A DNA stretch of 64,000 bases from Sphingomonas sp. (GTDB lineage: Bacteria; Pseudomonadota; Alphaproteobacteria; Sphingomonadales; Sphingomonadaceae). A program made the translations under genes and the position numbers. The stretch lies in NCBI RefSeq assembly GCF_019746015.1, contig NZ_JAIESM010000032.1, positions 62,001-126,000 on the forward strand. The letters are read 5' to 3'. Positions 8,059 through 16,390 of this stretch are shown here, piece after piece (within the stretch, counting starts at the first letter, position 1; each line of letters starts with the position of its first letter). The notes below the pieces were generated by a model. That model saw only the letters and a program-made list of their open reading frames with translations. It did no database searches and was not told where the DNA came from.

Positions 8059-9474
8059 ATGCTCGGACAGGAAATCGTTTCCACCGAACCCATGACCGGC
8101 GCCGTGCTGTGGCGCGGCATGCCTGGCAGCGTGGATGAGGAAGTCGGAATCGCGCGCGGCAGCTGGGCTGCCTGGGCCGCGCAGCCGGTTGCCTTCCGCA
8201 TTGAAACGCTGCGCCGCTTCGCCAATGTGGTGCAGGGCAAATATGATGAGTTCGCCACGCTGATCGCGCGCGAAACCGGCAAGCCGCTGTGGGAGGCCAA
8301 GACCGAAGTCGATTCGGTGATGGCCAAGGTGAACATCAGCGCCAGCGCCTATGCCGAGCGCACGCCGCAGCGCCGGATGGACAGCCAGATGACCGGCCGG
8401 GTCGCGCTGCGCCACAAGCCGCACGGGGTGCTGGCGGTGCTGGGGCCGTACAACTTCCCCGCGCACCTGCCCAACGGCCATATCGTGCCGGCGCTGCTGG
8501 CCGGCAATGCGGTGGTGTTCAAACCGTCTGAAAAGACGCCGGCGACCGGCGCCTTTCTCGTTCAGTGCTTCCATGAAGCCGGCGTGCCGCAGGGCTGTGT
8601 GCGGCTGCTGATCGGCGGCCCGGCAGAGGGCAAGGCGCTGGCCGGCCATGCCGATATCGACGGGTTGCTGTTCACCGGCTCGGCCCGCACCGGCATCGCG
8701 CTCAACCGCGCCTTTGCCGACAAGCCGGAAAAGATCCTGGCGCTGGAGATGGGCGGCAACAATCCCATTCTGGTGTGGGACACGCCCGACCTGTCGGCCG
8801 CTGCCACGCTGATCGTGCAGTCCGCCTTCACCACCGCCGGCCAGCGCTGCACCGCGGCGCGGCGGCTTATTGTCGATGAAAGGCTGTACGAGCCGCTGAT
8901 GATCGAGCTGACCAAGCTGCTCGACCGGCTGATCGTGGGCGGGCCGCTCGATGATCCGCAGCCCTTCATGGGGCCGGTGATCGACAATGAATCGGCCGAC
9001 ATGCTGCAGGAAAGCTTCCTGGCGCTGATGTCGCGCGGCGGGCGGCCCCTGCGCCACATGCAGCGGGCACAGGATGCGCGCCCGCTGCTCACCCCCGGCA
9101 TTATCGACGTGACCGAGATGAACGACCGGCCCGATATCGAGCTGTTCGGCCCCATCCTGCAGCTGATCCGCAAGACGCGGTTCGAGGATGCGATTATCGA
9201 GGCGAACAATACGCGCTACGGCCTGTCCGCCTCGCTGATCAGCCAGGACCCCAAACTTTACGATCAGTTCTGGGCCAATGCCCGCGCTGGCATCGTCAAC
9301 TGGAACAAGCCGACCAATGGCGCCTCCTCCTCGGCGCCGTTCGGCGGCATCGGCTGGTCGGGCAATCATCGCCCCAGCGCCTATTACGCCGCCGATTATT
9401 GCGCCTATCCGGTAGTGTCGTCGGAAGCGGAACAGGCACGCGCGCTGATCGGCATCGGCCTGCGCGACGGCTAG
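8059..9474 (+). CDS. astD: Succinylglutamate-semialdehyde dehydrogenase
   Basis: A 471-residue NAD-dependent aldehyde dehydrogenase. It oxidises N-succinylglutamate 5-semialdehyde in the arginine succinyltransferase (AST) pathway. The fold shows VLGPYNFPAHLPNGHIVPALLAGN, the catalytic Glu in LEMGGNNPILVWD, and the catalytic Cys in FTTAGQRCTAARRL. The wording of these motifs is AstD-type rather than generic ALDH. No other ast gene lies in the window, so it is an orphan here; partner genes would have to be elsewhere. The next gene starts 80 bp downstream on the same strand. Confidence 0.9.
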   Translation: MLGQEIVSTEPMTGAVLWRGMPGSVDEEVGIARGSWAAWAAQPVAFRIETLRRFANVVQGKYDEFATLIARETGKPLWEAKTEVDSVMAKVNISASAYAERTPQRRMDSQMTGRVALRHKPHGVLAVLGPYNFPAHLPNGHIVPALLAGNAVVFKPSEKTPATGAFLVQCFHEAGVPQGCVRLLIGGPAEGKALAGHADIDGLLFTGSARTGIALNRAFADKPEKILALEMGGNNPILVWDTPDLSAAATLIVQSAFTTAGQRCTAARRLIVDERLYEPLMIELTKLLDRLIVGGPLDDPQPFMGPVIDNESADMLQESFLALMSRGGRPLRHMQRAQDARPLLTPGIIDVTEMNDRPDIELFGPILQLIRKTRFEDAIIEANNTRYGLSASLISQDPKLYDQFWANARAGIVNWNKPTNGASSSAPFGGIGWSGNHRPSAYYAADYCAYPVVSSEAEQARALIGIGLRDG

Positions 9475-9554
9475 GCAGCGGCAAAGTTTCGCTTCGCCCG
9501 CGCCAAGCCTTCCTTCGATTGCGCGAGGGGCACTTCGGGCGCATGGGCGGGGGC

Positions 9555-10349
9555 ATGACGACTCTTCCCCCCGGCGCGCCAGCGGGCCGCGTCATTCTGG
9601 TCGGTGCCGGCCCGGGCGACCCCGATCTGCTCACGCTGCGCGCCGCCCGGGCTCTCTCTATGGCGGATGTCGTTGTGCATGACGGCCTGATCGACCCCGC
9701 CGTCCTCGATCTGGCACCCGCCGGCGCCCGGCGCATCTCGGTCGCCAAGCGGCGCGCACGCCACACTTTGCCGCAGGCGGCGATCAACGCGCTGCTGGTG
9801 GCAGAGGCACAGACGGGCGCCACCGTCGTGCGGCTGAAGGGCGGCGATCCGTTCGTGTTCGGGCGCGGGGGCGAGGAAGCCGCAGCCGTCCGCGCCGCCG
9901 GCATCGCGGTGGAGGTGATCCCCGGCATCTCGGCGGCGCTCGGCGGCGCGGCGCAGGCGATGCTCCCCCTCACCCACCGCGACCATGCGAGCGCGGTCAG
10001 CTTCGTTGCCGGCCAGTGCCAGGGCCTTGCCGAACAGAATTGGGCGGGGCTGGCCGGGCATGGCCGCACCCTTGTCATCTACATGGGCGTCGCCACTGCC
10101 ACCCAAATTGCCGACAAGCTGATTGCCGATGGCGTGGCGCCCGACATGCCGGTGGCGGTACTGGAACGGGTCACGCTGGCGGGCGCCCGGGCGATGAAGA
10201 CGCTGCTCGCCGATCTGGGCGCGATGGTCGCGCGCGAGCAGGTGCAGAGCCCGGCGGTGATCGTGGTCGGCGCGGTGGTCGAGCTGTCCGACGCGCAGTC
10301 GCGGCTCGCCGCCTTCGCCCGGCAGGCCGAAATGGAGGCAGGCGCATGA
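9555..10349 (+). CDS. cobA: Uroporphyrinogen-III C-methyltransferase
   Basis: A 264-residue SAM-dependent methylase that converts uroporphyrinogen III to precorrin-2, the first step to siroheme and cobalamin. Motifs include VILVGAGPGDPDLLTLRA (SAM loop), VVRLKGGDPFVFGRGGEE and VIPGISAALGGAA. An ATG at 9543 is an alternative start; 9555 has a purine-rich GGGCGGGGG immediately before it. The stop overlaps the DUF2849 start (ATGA at 10346-10349). It sits at the head of a sulfite reductase cluster, so its likely role is to make siroheme for CysI. It lacks the CysG dehydrogenase/ferrochelatase domain, which must come from another gene. Confidence 0.93.
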   Translation: MTTLPPGAPAGRVILVGAGPGDPDLLTLRAARALSMADVVVHDGLIDPAVLDLAPAGARRISVAKRRARHTLPQAAINALLVAEAQTGATVVRLKGGDPFVFGRGGEEAAAVRAAGIAVEVIPGISAALGGAAQAMLPLTHRDHASAVSFVAGQCQGLAEQNWAGLAGHGRTLVIYMGVATATQIADKLIADGVAPDMPVAVLERVTLAGARAMKTLLADLGAMVAREQVQSPAVIVVGAVVELSDAQSRLAAFARQAEMEAGA

Positions 10350-10642
10350 AGATATTGACGGGCAACGATCTGCGCTCCGGCGACGTGCTGTGGTGGGCCG
10401 GCGACGGCTGGTCGCGCTATGTGGCGCAGGCGATCGATGTCGGCGAATGCGGCAGCGCCATCGCCCAGGCCGAGGAAGGCGCGCGCCGCATCAACGCCCC
10501 CTATGTCATCGACGCGGTGCCCACGCCCGAGGGGCCACGCCCGGCGCATATCAAGGACCGGGTGCGCGCGCTCGGCCCCACCGTCCGCCCCGACCTGACG
10601 CTGAAGCCCGCCGATCCGCTGGCCAGCGAATGGGTGATCTGA
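10346..10642 (+). CDS. DUF2849 family protein
   Basis: A 98-residue protein (MKILTGNDLRSGDVLWWAGDGWSR onwards in the family style) that I recognise as DUF2849. Members occur in alphaproteobacteria between cobA and the sulfite/nitrite reductase hemoprotein gene. Its start overlaps the cobA stop and its own stop overlaps the next start (TGATG at 10640-10644), so translation is probably coupled. No catalytic motif is evident. The conserved context suggests a helper role in assimilatory sulfite reduction, which is inference. Confidence 0.85.
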   Translation: MKILTGNDLRSGDVLWWAGDGWSRYVAQAIDVGECGSAIAQAEEGARRINAPYVIDAVPTPEGPRPAHIKDRVRALGPTVRPDLTLKPADPLASEWVI

Positions 10643-11061
10643 TGCCGCTGCCGGCGCTTCTGCCACTCCCCCTGCTGCTCGCCGCCGCCCCGGCTGCGCC
10701 CGTGCCCGCCGCGCCGACGCTCGTCATCGAACGCACGCTGCTGAAGGCGGCGCCCGGCAAGCGCGAGGCGCTGGCGCGGTTCATTGTCGCCAACTGGTTC
10801 GCGATGGACCGGATCGCGGTGTCGCAGCGGCTGTTCACCGGCTATCGCCTGTATGAGAATGCGGCCGGCGCCGATGCCGCCTGGGATCTGGCGGTCGAGG
10901 TCGGCTATCCCAACCCCGCCGGCTATGACGACTCGGCGGTGCAGGCGCGCTTTGCTGCGATCCGCGCCGCCCACCGCACCGTGCCGATCGACGGACAGGT
11001 GCTGGCCGATCTTGGCCGCATCATCGGCAGTGAACGCCTGCGTCCCCGCGAAGGAAGCTGA
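10642..11061 (+). CDS. Small exported protein of unknown function
   Basis: A 139-residue protein with a strongly hydrophobic N-terminus rich in Leu, Ala and Pro (residues 1-25, probable cleavage after PVPAAP or nearby). The mature part (TLVIERTLLKAAPGKREALARFIVANWFAMDR... ) has an alpha-beta pattern reminiscent of the dimeric ferredoxin-fold Dabb/NIPSNAP proteins. I do not recognise a named family. It is wedged between DUF2849 and cysI with overlaps or a 3-bp gap on either side, so it is co-transcribed with cytoplasmic sulfur-assimilation genes although it is itself apparently exported. Confidence 0.7.
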   Translation: MPLPALLPLPLLLAAAPAAPVPAAPTLVIERTLLKAAPGKREALARFIVANWFAMDRIAVSQRLFTGYRLYENAAGADAAWDLAVEVGYPNPAGYDDSAVQARFAAIRAAHRTVPIDGQVLADLGRIIGSERLRPREGS

Positions 11062-11064
11062 ACC

Positions 11065-12696
11065 ATGTATCGTTACGACCAATATGACCAGGCGATCGTC
11101 GATGCGCGCGTGGCTGAGTTCCGCGATCAGGTCGACCGCCGCCTGTCGGGCGCCCTGTCGGAGGATCAGTTCAAGCCGCTGCGGCTGATGAACGGGCTCT
11201 ATCTGCAGCTGCACGCCTATATGCTGCGCGTCGCCATTCCCTATGGCACGCTGTCGGGGCGGCAGATGCGGATGCTGGCGCATGTCGCGCGGCGCTATGA
11301 CCGGGGCTATGGCCATTTCACCACGCGCCAGAACATCCAGTATAACTGGATCAAGCTGGCCGAGGCGCCGGACATTCTGGCCGAGCTGGCAACGGTGGAG
11401 ATGCACGCCATTCAGACCAGCGGCAACTGCATCCGCAACATCAGTTCGGACCAATATGCCGGCGCCGCCGCCGATGAGGTGGCAGACCCCCGCCCCTGGG
11501 CCGAGCTGCTGCGCCAGTGGAGCAGCTTCCACCCCGAATTCAGCTATCTGCCGCGCAAGTTCAAGATCGCGGTGATCGCTGCGGACGAGGATCGCGCGGC
11601 GATGCGGCTGCACGATATCGGCATCCAGCTGGTGAAGCGCGACGGGCGGCTGGGGGCGGCCTTCTATGTCGGCGGGGGCATGGGGCGCACGCCGATGATT
11701 GCGCCGCTGATCAAGGATTTCGTGCCGATCGAGGATTTCCTCAGCTATGCCGAGGCGTGCCTGCGCGTCTACAACCGCTATGGCCGGCGCGACAATATCT
11801 ACAAGGCGCGCATCAAGATCCTGATCCACGAGCTGGGCGCCGAAGATTATGCGCGGCAGGTGGAAGCCGAATTCGCGCAGGTGAAGGCACTGGGGCTGGA
11901 CCCGCCGGCGGCCGAGCTGGAGCGGATCGCTGCCGGCTTCGCGCCGCCGCCGTTCGAGGCCGGGCTGGCGGACGAGATCGACCGCACCGACCCCGGCTTT
12001 GCCGCCTGGGTGGAGCGCAACGTCGCCCCCCACCGCGTGCCCGGCTATGCCATCGCCAATATCAGCCTGAAGCCGGTGGGCGGCATTCCGGGCGATGCAA
12101 GCGCGGAGCAGATGGACCTGATCGCCGACCTGGCCGAACGCTATTCGTTCGACGAAGTCCGCGTCACCCATGCGCAGAACCTGGTCCTGCCGCATGTCCG
12201 CAAGGCCGATCTGCGCGCGGTTTACGATGCGCTGGCCGGCGCGGGGCTGGCGACCGCCAATCTTGATCTGATCAGCGACATCATCGCCTGCCCGGGCCTG
12301 GATTATTGCAGCCTGGCCAATGCCCGCTCGATCCCGGTGGCGCAGAAGATCGCGCAGCGCTTTGCCGATCCGGCGCGCCAGCGGGTGCTGGGCGAGCTGA
12401 AGCTGAAGATCAGCGGCTGCATCAACGCCTGCGGCCACCACCATGCCGGGCATATCGGCATTCTGGGCGTCGACCGCAAAGGCACCGAGAATTACCAGCT
12501 GCTGCTGGGCGGATCGGGCGCGGAAGATGTGAGCCTCGGCCGCATCACCGGCCCCGGTTTTGACGAGGACGGCATTGTCGATGCGGTGGAGCGGGTGACC
12601 GACCTGTATCTGGGCACGCGCGAAGACGGCGAACGCTTCATCGACACCTATCGCCGGCTGGGGTTCGAGCCGTTCAAGGAGGCGCTTTATGGATAA
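11065..12696 (+). CDS. cysI: Sulfite reductase hemoprotein (NirA/CysI type)
   Basis: A 543-residue siroheme and [4Fe-4S] enzyme reducing sulfite to sulfide (or nitrite to ammonia). Substrate-binding and siroheme regions include GHFTTRQNIQYNWIKL and TSGNCIRNISSDQYAG. The cluster ligands are in CPGLDYC and, after a spacer, KISGCINACGHHHAGH. The protein contains the two tandem ferrodoxin-like half domains of the family. Operon position next to cobA, DUF2849 and DUF934 points to sulfite rather than nitrite as substrate. Start ATG 11065 is 3 bp after the previous stop. The 3' end overlaps DUF934 by 8 bp. Confidence 0.92.
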   Translation: MYRYDQYDQAIVDARVAEFRDQVDRRLSGALSEDQFKPLRLMNGLYLQLHAYMLRVAIPYGTLSGRQMRMLAHVARRYDRGYGHFTTRQNIQYNWIKLAEAPDILAELATVEMHAIQTSGNCIRNISSDQYAGAAADEVADPRPWAELLRQWSSFHPEFSYLPRKFKIAVIAADEDRAAMRLHDIGIQLVKRDGRLGAAFYVGGGMGRTPMIAPLIKDFVPIEDFLSYAEACLRVYNRYGRRDNIYKARIKILIHELGAEDYARQVEAEFAQVKALGLDPPAAELERIAAGFAPPPFEAGLADEIDRTDPGFAAWVERNVAPHRVPGYAIANISLKPVGGIPGDASAEQMDLIADLAERYSFDEVRVTHAQNLVLPHVRKADLRAVYDALAGAGLATANLDLISDIIACPGLDYCSLANARSIPVAQKIAQRFADPARQRVLGELKLKISGCINACGHHHAGHIGILGVDRKGTENYQLLLGGSGAEDVSLGRITGPGFDEDGIVDAVERVTDLYLGTREDGERFIDTYRRLGFEPFKEALYG

Positions 12697-13117
12697 TCTG
12701 CTGCGCTTTCGCGACGACGAGCCGCATGACGAGCCCGCCGTCACGCTCGACGCGTTCCTGGCCGGGCAGACCAATGCCACCGCGGTCAGGATCGAAGCGG
12801 GCGACGATGCCCGCGCGCTGCTGCCCCGGCTGGAGCAGCTGGCGCTGGTGGAGGTGAGCTTTCCCAGCTTTCGCGACGGGCGCGGCTATTCCACCGCGCG
12901 CATTCTGCGCGAGGCGGGCTATGCTGGCGAACTGCGCGCGGCGGGCGATGTGCTGGTCGACCAGATCGCCTTTATGCGCCGCTGCGGCTTTGACAGTTTC
13001 GCCCCCGAAAAGCCGGTCGATCCGGCGGTGCTGGACGCAGCGCTCGCGCGCTATCCAGCCGTCTATCAGGCGGCGGCCGATGGCGCGGTGCCGGTCTGGC
13101 GGCTGCGCCACGGCTGA
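12689..13117 (+). CDS. DUF934 domain-containing protein
   Basis: A 142-residue DUF934 protein; these are almost always found next to proteobacterial cysI or cysH. The recognisable core is ALVEVSFPSFRDGRGYSTAR with LRAAGDVLVDQIAFMRRCGFDSF. The biochemical role is not established, though the context suggests assembly or electron supply for sulfite reduction. It overlaps the cysI end by 8 bp and is the last gene of this operon. cysH (PAPS/APS reductase), which often follows in relatives, is absent: the convergent dnaB ends 6 bp later. Confidence 0.9.
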   Translation: MDNLLRFRDDEPHDEPAVTLDAFLAGQTNATAVRIEAGDDARALLPRLEQLALVEVSFPSFRDGRGYSTARILREAGYAGELRAAGDVLVDQIAFMRRCGFDSFAPEKPVDPAVLDAALARYPAVYQAAADGAVPVWRLRHG

Positions 13118-13123
13118 TCGGGT

Positions 13124-14608
13124 TCAGCCGCCCGGGTCGATCGCCGGGCCGGCATAGTCGCTGAAGCGCGTCACTTCGCGGTCGAAGAACAGGGTCGCCT
13201 TGCCGGTCGCGCCATGGCGGTGCTTGGAAATCAGCAGCTCGGTCAGGCCGAAAATCTTGTTGCCTTCCTCCGCCCAGGCGCGGTGCGCCTCGCTGTTCAC
13301 ATCGGTCGGCTCGCGGTTGTTGTGATAATAATCGTCGCGATAGACGAACCACACCATGTCGGCGTCCTGCTCGATCGAGCCTGATTCGCGCAGGTCCGAC
13401 AGCTGGGGCCGTTTGTCCTCGCGGCTTTCCACCGCGCGGCTCAGCTGCGACAGCGCCAGCACCGCGACGCCCAGATCCTTGGCCATCGTCTTCAGGCCGC
13501 GGCTGATCTCCGAAATCTCGTTCACGCGGTTGTCGCTCGCCCGCGCGCTACCCGACAGCAGCTGCAGATAGTCGACCACCACCAGCCCGATCTGCCCGTC
13601 ATGCTTGCGCTGCAGCCGGCGCATGCGCGTGTGCAGCCCCGCGATCGAGAGGCCGGCGGTATCGTCGATATAGAGCGGCAGTTCCTGCAGCGCGATCGAC
13701 GCCTGGATCAGCCGGTCCATCTCCGCGCGAGTCAGCCCGCCCTTGCGCAGCGTTTCCGACGGCACCTGCGACTGTTCGGCCAGAATGCGGGTCGCCAGCT
13801 GGTCGGCCGACATTTCCAGGCTGAAAAAGGCAACCTTGGTGCCCTTGTTCTTGTCCAGCGTGATGCCGTCGCGCTGGTCGTTCAGGAAGCGTTGCGCCGC
13901 GTTGAAGGCAATGTTGGTGGCCAGCGAGGTTTTGCCCATGCCCGGCCGCCCGGCCAGAATGATGAGGTCGGACTTGTGCAGGCCGCTGGTCTTCGAGTTC
14001 ACCGCGTCGAGCCCGGTGGTGATGCCCGACAGGCCACCGCCGGCATTCTGCGCGCGCTCCACCATCTGCAGCGCCATCTTGGCGGCGGCGTCGAAGCTTT
14101 TCACCGTCTTGTCGGTCACGCCGTCGCCGGCAATCTTGAACAGCGCTTCTTCCGCCACTTCGATCTGCTTGCGCGGGTCGATCTCGGTCGCGGTGTCGAA
14201 CGCGCGGTCGACCAGATCGCGCCCCACCCCGATCAGCGTGCGCAGCATCGCCAGGTCGCGCAGCTGCTGGGCAAAGTCGCGCGCGCCGAGCAGGCCGGCG
14301 GCGCCGCTGCTGGTCAGCTGCGTCAGATAGCCGGTGCCGCCCAGCGCCGCCATCCCCTCATCCCCGTCGAACATCGGCTTCAGCGTGACCGGCGAGGCGA
14401 GCAGCCCGGCCTTGCGCACGGTGCGGACCGCCTCAAGGATGCGGCCGTGCAGCGGCTCGAAGAAATGCTCCGCGCTCAGCCCGTCGAGCATGTCGTCGGC
14501 AATGCGCGAATCGATCAGCATCGCGCCGAGCAGCGCGGCTTCGGCATCCAGATTGTGGGGCAGCGCGCGCGGCGCGATCGACGCAGGTTGAACGGGAGCT
14601 GTGGCCAT
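13124..14608 (-). CDS. dnaB: Replicative DNA helicase
   Basis: The hexameric replicative helicase, 494 residues. The N-terminal DnaB domain (about 20-125, starting PHNLDAEAALLGAML) is followed by a linker and the RecA-like C-terminal domain with Walker A GRPGMGKTSLA, Walker B VVVDYLQLL, and the LSQLSRAVESRED finger typical of DnaB. C-terminal residues after FDREVTRFSDYA are the family end. It is transcribed towards the sulfite reductase operon. A perfect DnaA-box consensus lies 57 bp upstream of its start. Confidence 0.96.
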   Translation of the reverse strand: MATAPVQPASIAPRALPHNLDAEAALLGAMLIDSRIADDMLDGLSAEHFFEPLHGRILEAVRTVRKAGLLASPVTLKPMFDGDEGMAALGGTGYLTQLTSSGAAGLLGARDFAQQLRDLAMLRTLIGVGRDLVDRAFDTATEIDPRKQIEVAEEALFKIAGDGVTDKTVKSFDAAAKMALQMVERAQNAGGGLSGITTGLDAVNSKTSGLHKSDLIILAGRPGMGKTSLATNIAFNAAQRFLNDQRDGITLDKNKGTKVAFFSLEMSADQLATRILAEQSQVPSETLRKGGLTRAEMDRLIQASIALQELPLYIDDTAGLSIAGLHTRMRRLQRKHDGQIGLVVVDYLQLLSGSARASDNRVNEISEISRGLKTMAKDLGVAVLALSQLSRAVESREDKRPQLSDLRESGSIEQDADMVWFVYRDDYYHNNREPTDVNSEAHRAWAEEGNKIFGLTELLISKHRHGATGKATLFFDREVTRFSDYAGPAIDPGG

Positions 14609-14664
14609 CCCCCGCTCTTGTCACTGCCTGCGGCCCCGCTCAAGGCCGCGCTGCCCCACACGGC

Positions 14665-14673
14665 TGTGGATAA
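14665..14673 (-). promoter_or_regulatory. DnaA-box consensus in the dnaB upstream region
   Basis: TGTGGATAA on the plus strand is the complement of TTATCCACA, the strongest E. coli R1-type DnaA box. It lies in the 137-bp interval between the divergent dnaB and UPF0262 starts. A single 9-mer can occur by chance, and I see no cluster of boxes, so this is not an origin. It could contribute DnaA control of dnaB. Confidence 0.4.
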
Positions 14674-14745
14674 GGGGGATGGTGGCGGGCGTGCGCTCAC
14701 CTGCCCTGTTGATTCCGCCGCGCGCACGCCCGATACGGCGCATTC

Positions 14746-15231
14746 ATGGCCGACCCGCGCATCATCGACATCACGCTCGACGAGCATACGATCCTGTGGC
14801 GCAGCGCCGACATCGAACAGGAACGGCGCATTGCCATTTTCGACCTGATCGAGGGCAATTATTTCAAGCCGGCGCGCGACTATCCCGATGGCTATGCCGG
14901 GCCATTTCGCGTCGCGCTGAGCGTGGAGGAAGGACGGCTGGTGATTGCGATCAACCGCGACGATGGCAGCCTGCTGGAAACCTTCATCCTCGGCCTTGGC
15001 CGCTTCCGCCGGCCGATCAAGGATTATTTCGCGATCTGCGACAGCTATTACCAGGCGATCCGCCAGGCGACCGCGCAGCAGATCGAGACGGTCGACATGG
15101 CCCGGCGCGCCATCCACAACGAGGCGGCCGAGCTGCTGATGGAACGGCTGGACGGCAAGATCGAGATTGACTTTGATACCGCCCGCAGGCTGTTTACCCT
15201 TATCTGCGTTCTGCACATCAAGGGGGCGTAA
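14746..15231 (+). CDS. UPF0262 family protein
   Basis: A 161-residue protein of the alphaproteobacterial UPF0262 family, recognised from the start ADPRIIDITLDEHTI and the central LIVGLGRFRR-like block (ILGLGRFRRPIKDYFAICDSYY) with the helical tail ARRAIHNEAAELL. It has no known activity and no membrane segments. It overlaps the next start by one base (TAATG at 15229-15233), so it likely begins an operon with the GH25-like gene, cdd and dcd. Confidence 0.9.
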   Translation: MADPRIIDITLDEHTILWRSADIEQERRIAIFDLIEGNYFKPARDYPDGYAGPFRVALSVEEGRLVIAINRDDGSLLETFILGLGRFRRPIKDYFAICDSYYQAIRQATAQQIETVDMARRAIHNEAAELLMERLDGKIEIDFDTARRLFTLICVLHIKGA

Positions 15232-15917
15232 TGCGGCGTTATTACAGACGCATGCTGGCGTTCGGCCTGCCCGTCATCGCGCTCAGCCTGACGGCGGCGG
15301 CAGGGTGGCAGGGCGCGACCAGCTGGCGCCCCAGCGACACGAACTACCGCTTTCAGGGCATCGATGTGGGCGCCGAACAGGGGCCGATCGAATGGTTCAC
15401 CCTGCGCGACCAGCATGTCGATTTCGTCTATCTGATCGCCACACGGGCCGCGACGCAGCGCGACCCGGCGTTCGAGGCCGGCTGGCGCGGCGTTTACGGC
15501 GCGGCGCTGCGGCGCGGGGCGATCCACGTCTATTCGCTGTGCCACCTGGCGAGCGACCAGGGCAACAATTTCAACACCACCGTGCCGCGCACGGCCGACG
15601 CGCTGCCGCCGGCGATCCTGCTCGATTTCCAGCCCGATTGCGCCGCCCGCCCCGCGCGCGAGGTGGTGCTGGGCGAGCTGGAAGTGCTGATCGCGATGAT
15701 CGAGGGGCATAGCGGCAAGCCGGTGCTGCTGAAGACCAGCGCGGCGTTCGACCGATATTACGGGGTGAGCGAGGCGATTGGCCGGCCGATCTGGTCGATC
15801 GGCAATTTCTTCCCGCCCAGCTATGCCGCGCGCCCGTGGCGGATGTGGCAGGCCAGCGACATGCGCCGGATCGAGGGCGCCGCGCAGCCGGTGCGCTGGA
15901 ACGTGGTGGCGCCATGA
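15231..15917 (+). CDS. GH25 (lysozyme)-like protein with altered active site
   Basis: A 228-residue protein with an N-terminal membrane anchor or signal (residues about 8-28) and a glycoside hydrolase family 25 core. Matching elements are YRFQGIDVGAEQGPIEW (family GIDVSxxQG), the strand DFVYLIATRAA, PPAILLDFQPD, and the end WRMWQASDMRRIEGAAQPVRWNVV. Classical GH25 muramidases use Asp and Glu in a DxE motif on the fifth strand; here the position reads DFQ. The late VDxN element reads VRWN. The enzyme may be inactive or have changed specificity. It overlaps cdd by 4 bp. Confidence 0.78.
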   Translation: MRRYYRRMLAFGLPVIALSLTAAAGWQGATSWRPSDTNYRFQGIDVGAEQGPIEWFTLRDQHVDFVYLIATRAATQRDPAFEAGWRGVYGAALRRGAIHVYSLCHLASDQGNNFNTTVPRTADALPPAILLDFQPDCAARPAREVVLGELEVLIAMIEGHSGKPVLLKTSAAFDRYYGVSEAIGRPIWSIGNFFPPSYAARPWRMWQASDMRRIEGAAQPVRWNVVAP

Positions 15918-16366
15918 ACGACGCGCTGAGCCAGGCGGATGCCGAACTGGTCGCCGCCGCGCGCGCCGCCGCCGGTCGGGCCTATGCCCCCTATTCGCGC
16001 TTTGCGGTGGGGGCGGCGCTGCGCCTGTCGGACGGCAGCATCGTGATCGGCGCCAATGTCGAAAATGCCAGCTACGGCCTGTCGCTGTGCGCCGAGACGG
16101 TCGCGGTGGCGAGCGCCAGCGTACAGGGGCGGCTGGCCGATATCGTGGCGGTGGCGGTGGCCGGCGGGCCGATGGCGGGGGATGCACCGGGCGGCGATGC
16201 GCCGGTCATGCCCTGTGGTCGCTGCCGCCAGATCCTCAACGAAGCCGCGTCGCTGGGCGGGCGCGACCTGCCGGTGCTGTGCACCGGGGCGGCCGGCGGC
16301 GCGGTTGCGCGGCTGACGCTGTCGCACCTGCTGCCGCATGCCTTTGGCCCGGCGAGCCTTGCCTGA
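15914..16366 (+). CDS. cdd: Cytidine deaminase
   Basis: A 150-residue zinc-dependent deaminase converting cytidine and deoxycytidine to the uridine forms in pyrimidine salvage. Zinc-binding and catalytic motifs are CAETVAVA (CAE) and MPCGRCRQIL (PCxxC); the substrate-binding FAVGAALRLSDG and GANVENASYG blocks are intact. ATG 15914 overlaps the preceding stop (ATGA) and is placed correctly for the family N-terminus. Adjacent dcd provides the dCTP branch of the same metabolism. Confidence 0.93.
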   Translation: MNDALSQADAELVAAARAAAGRAYAPYSRFAVGAALRLSDGSIVIGANVENASYGLSLCAETVAVASASVQGRLADIVAVAVAGGPMAGDAPGGDAPVMPCGRCRQILNEAASLGGRDLPVLCTGAAGGAVARLTLSHLLPHAFGPASLA

Positions 16367-16390
16367 CCGCCCCCATTTCAAGGAGCCCTC

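Noticed and set aside
6478..9369. A 963-codon open frame on the minus strand, and similar very long ones at 49411-52347, 38714-41323 and 43781-46369
   Set aside because: They lie antisense to well-supported genes (selO/astD, glcB, the TPR kinase, the efflux operon), have biased His/Arg/Gln composition and match no family; they result from third-codon G/C bias.
14665..14673. Chromosome replication origin near dnaB
   Set aside because: Only one DnaA box and no AT-rich unwinding region or box cluster.
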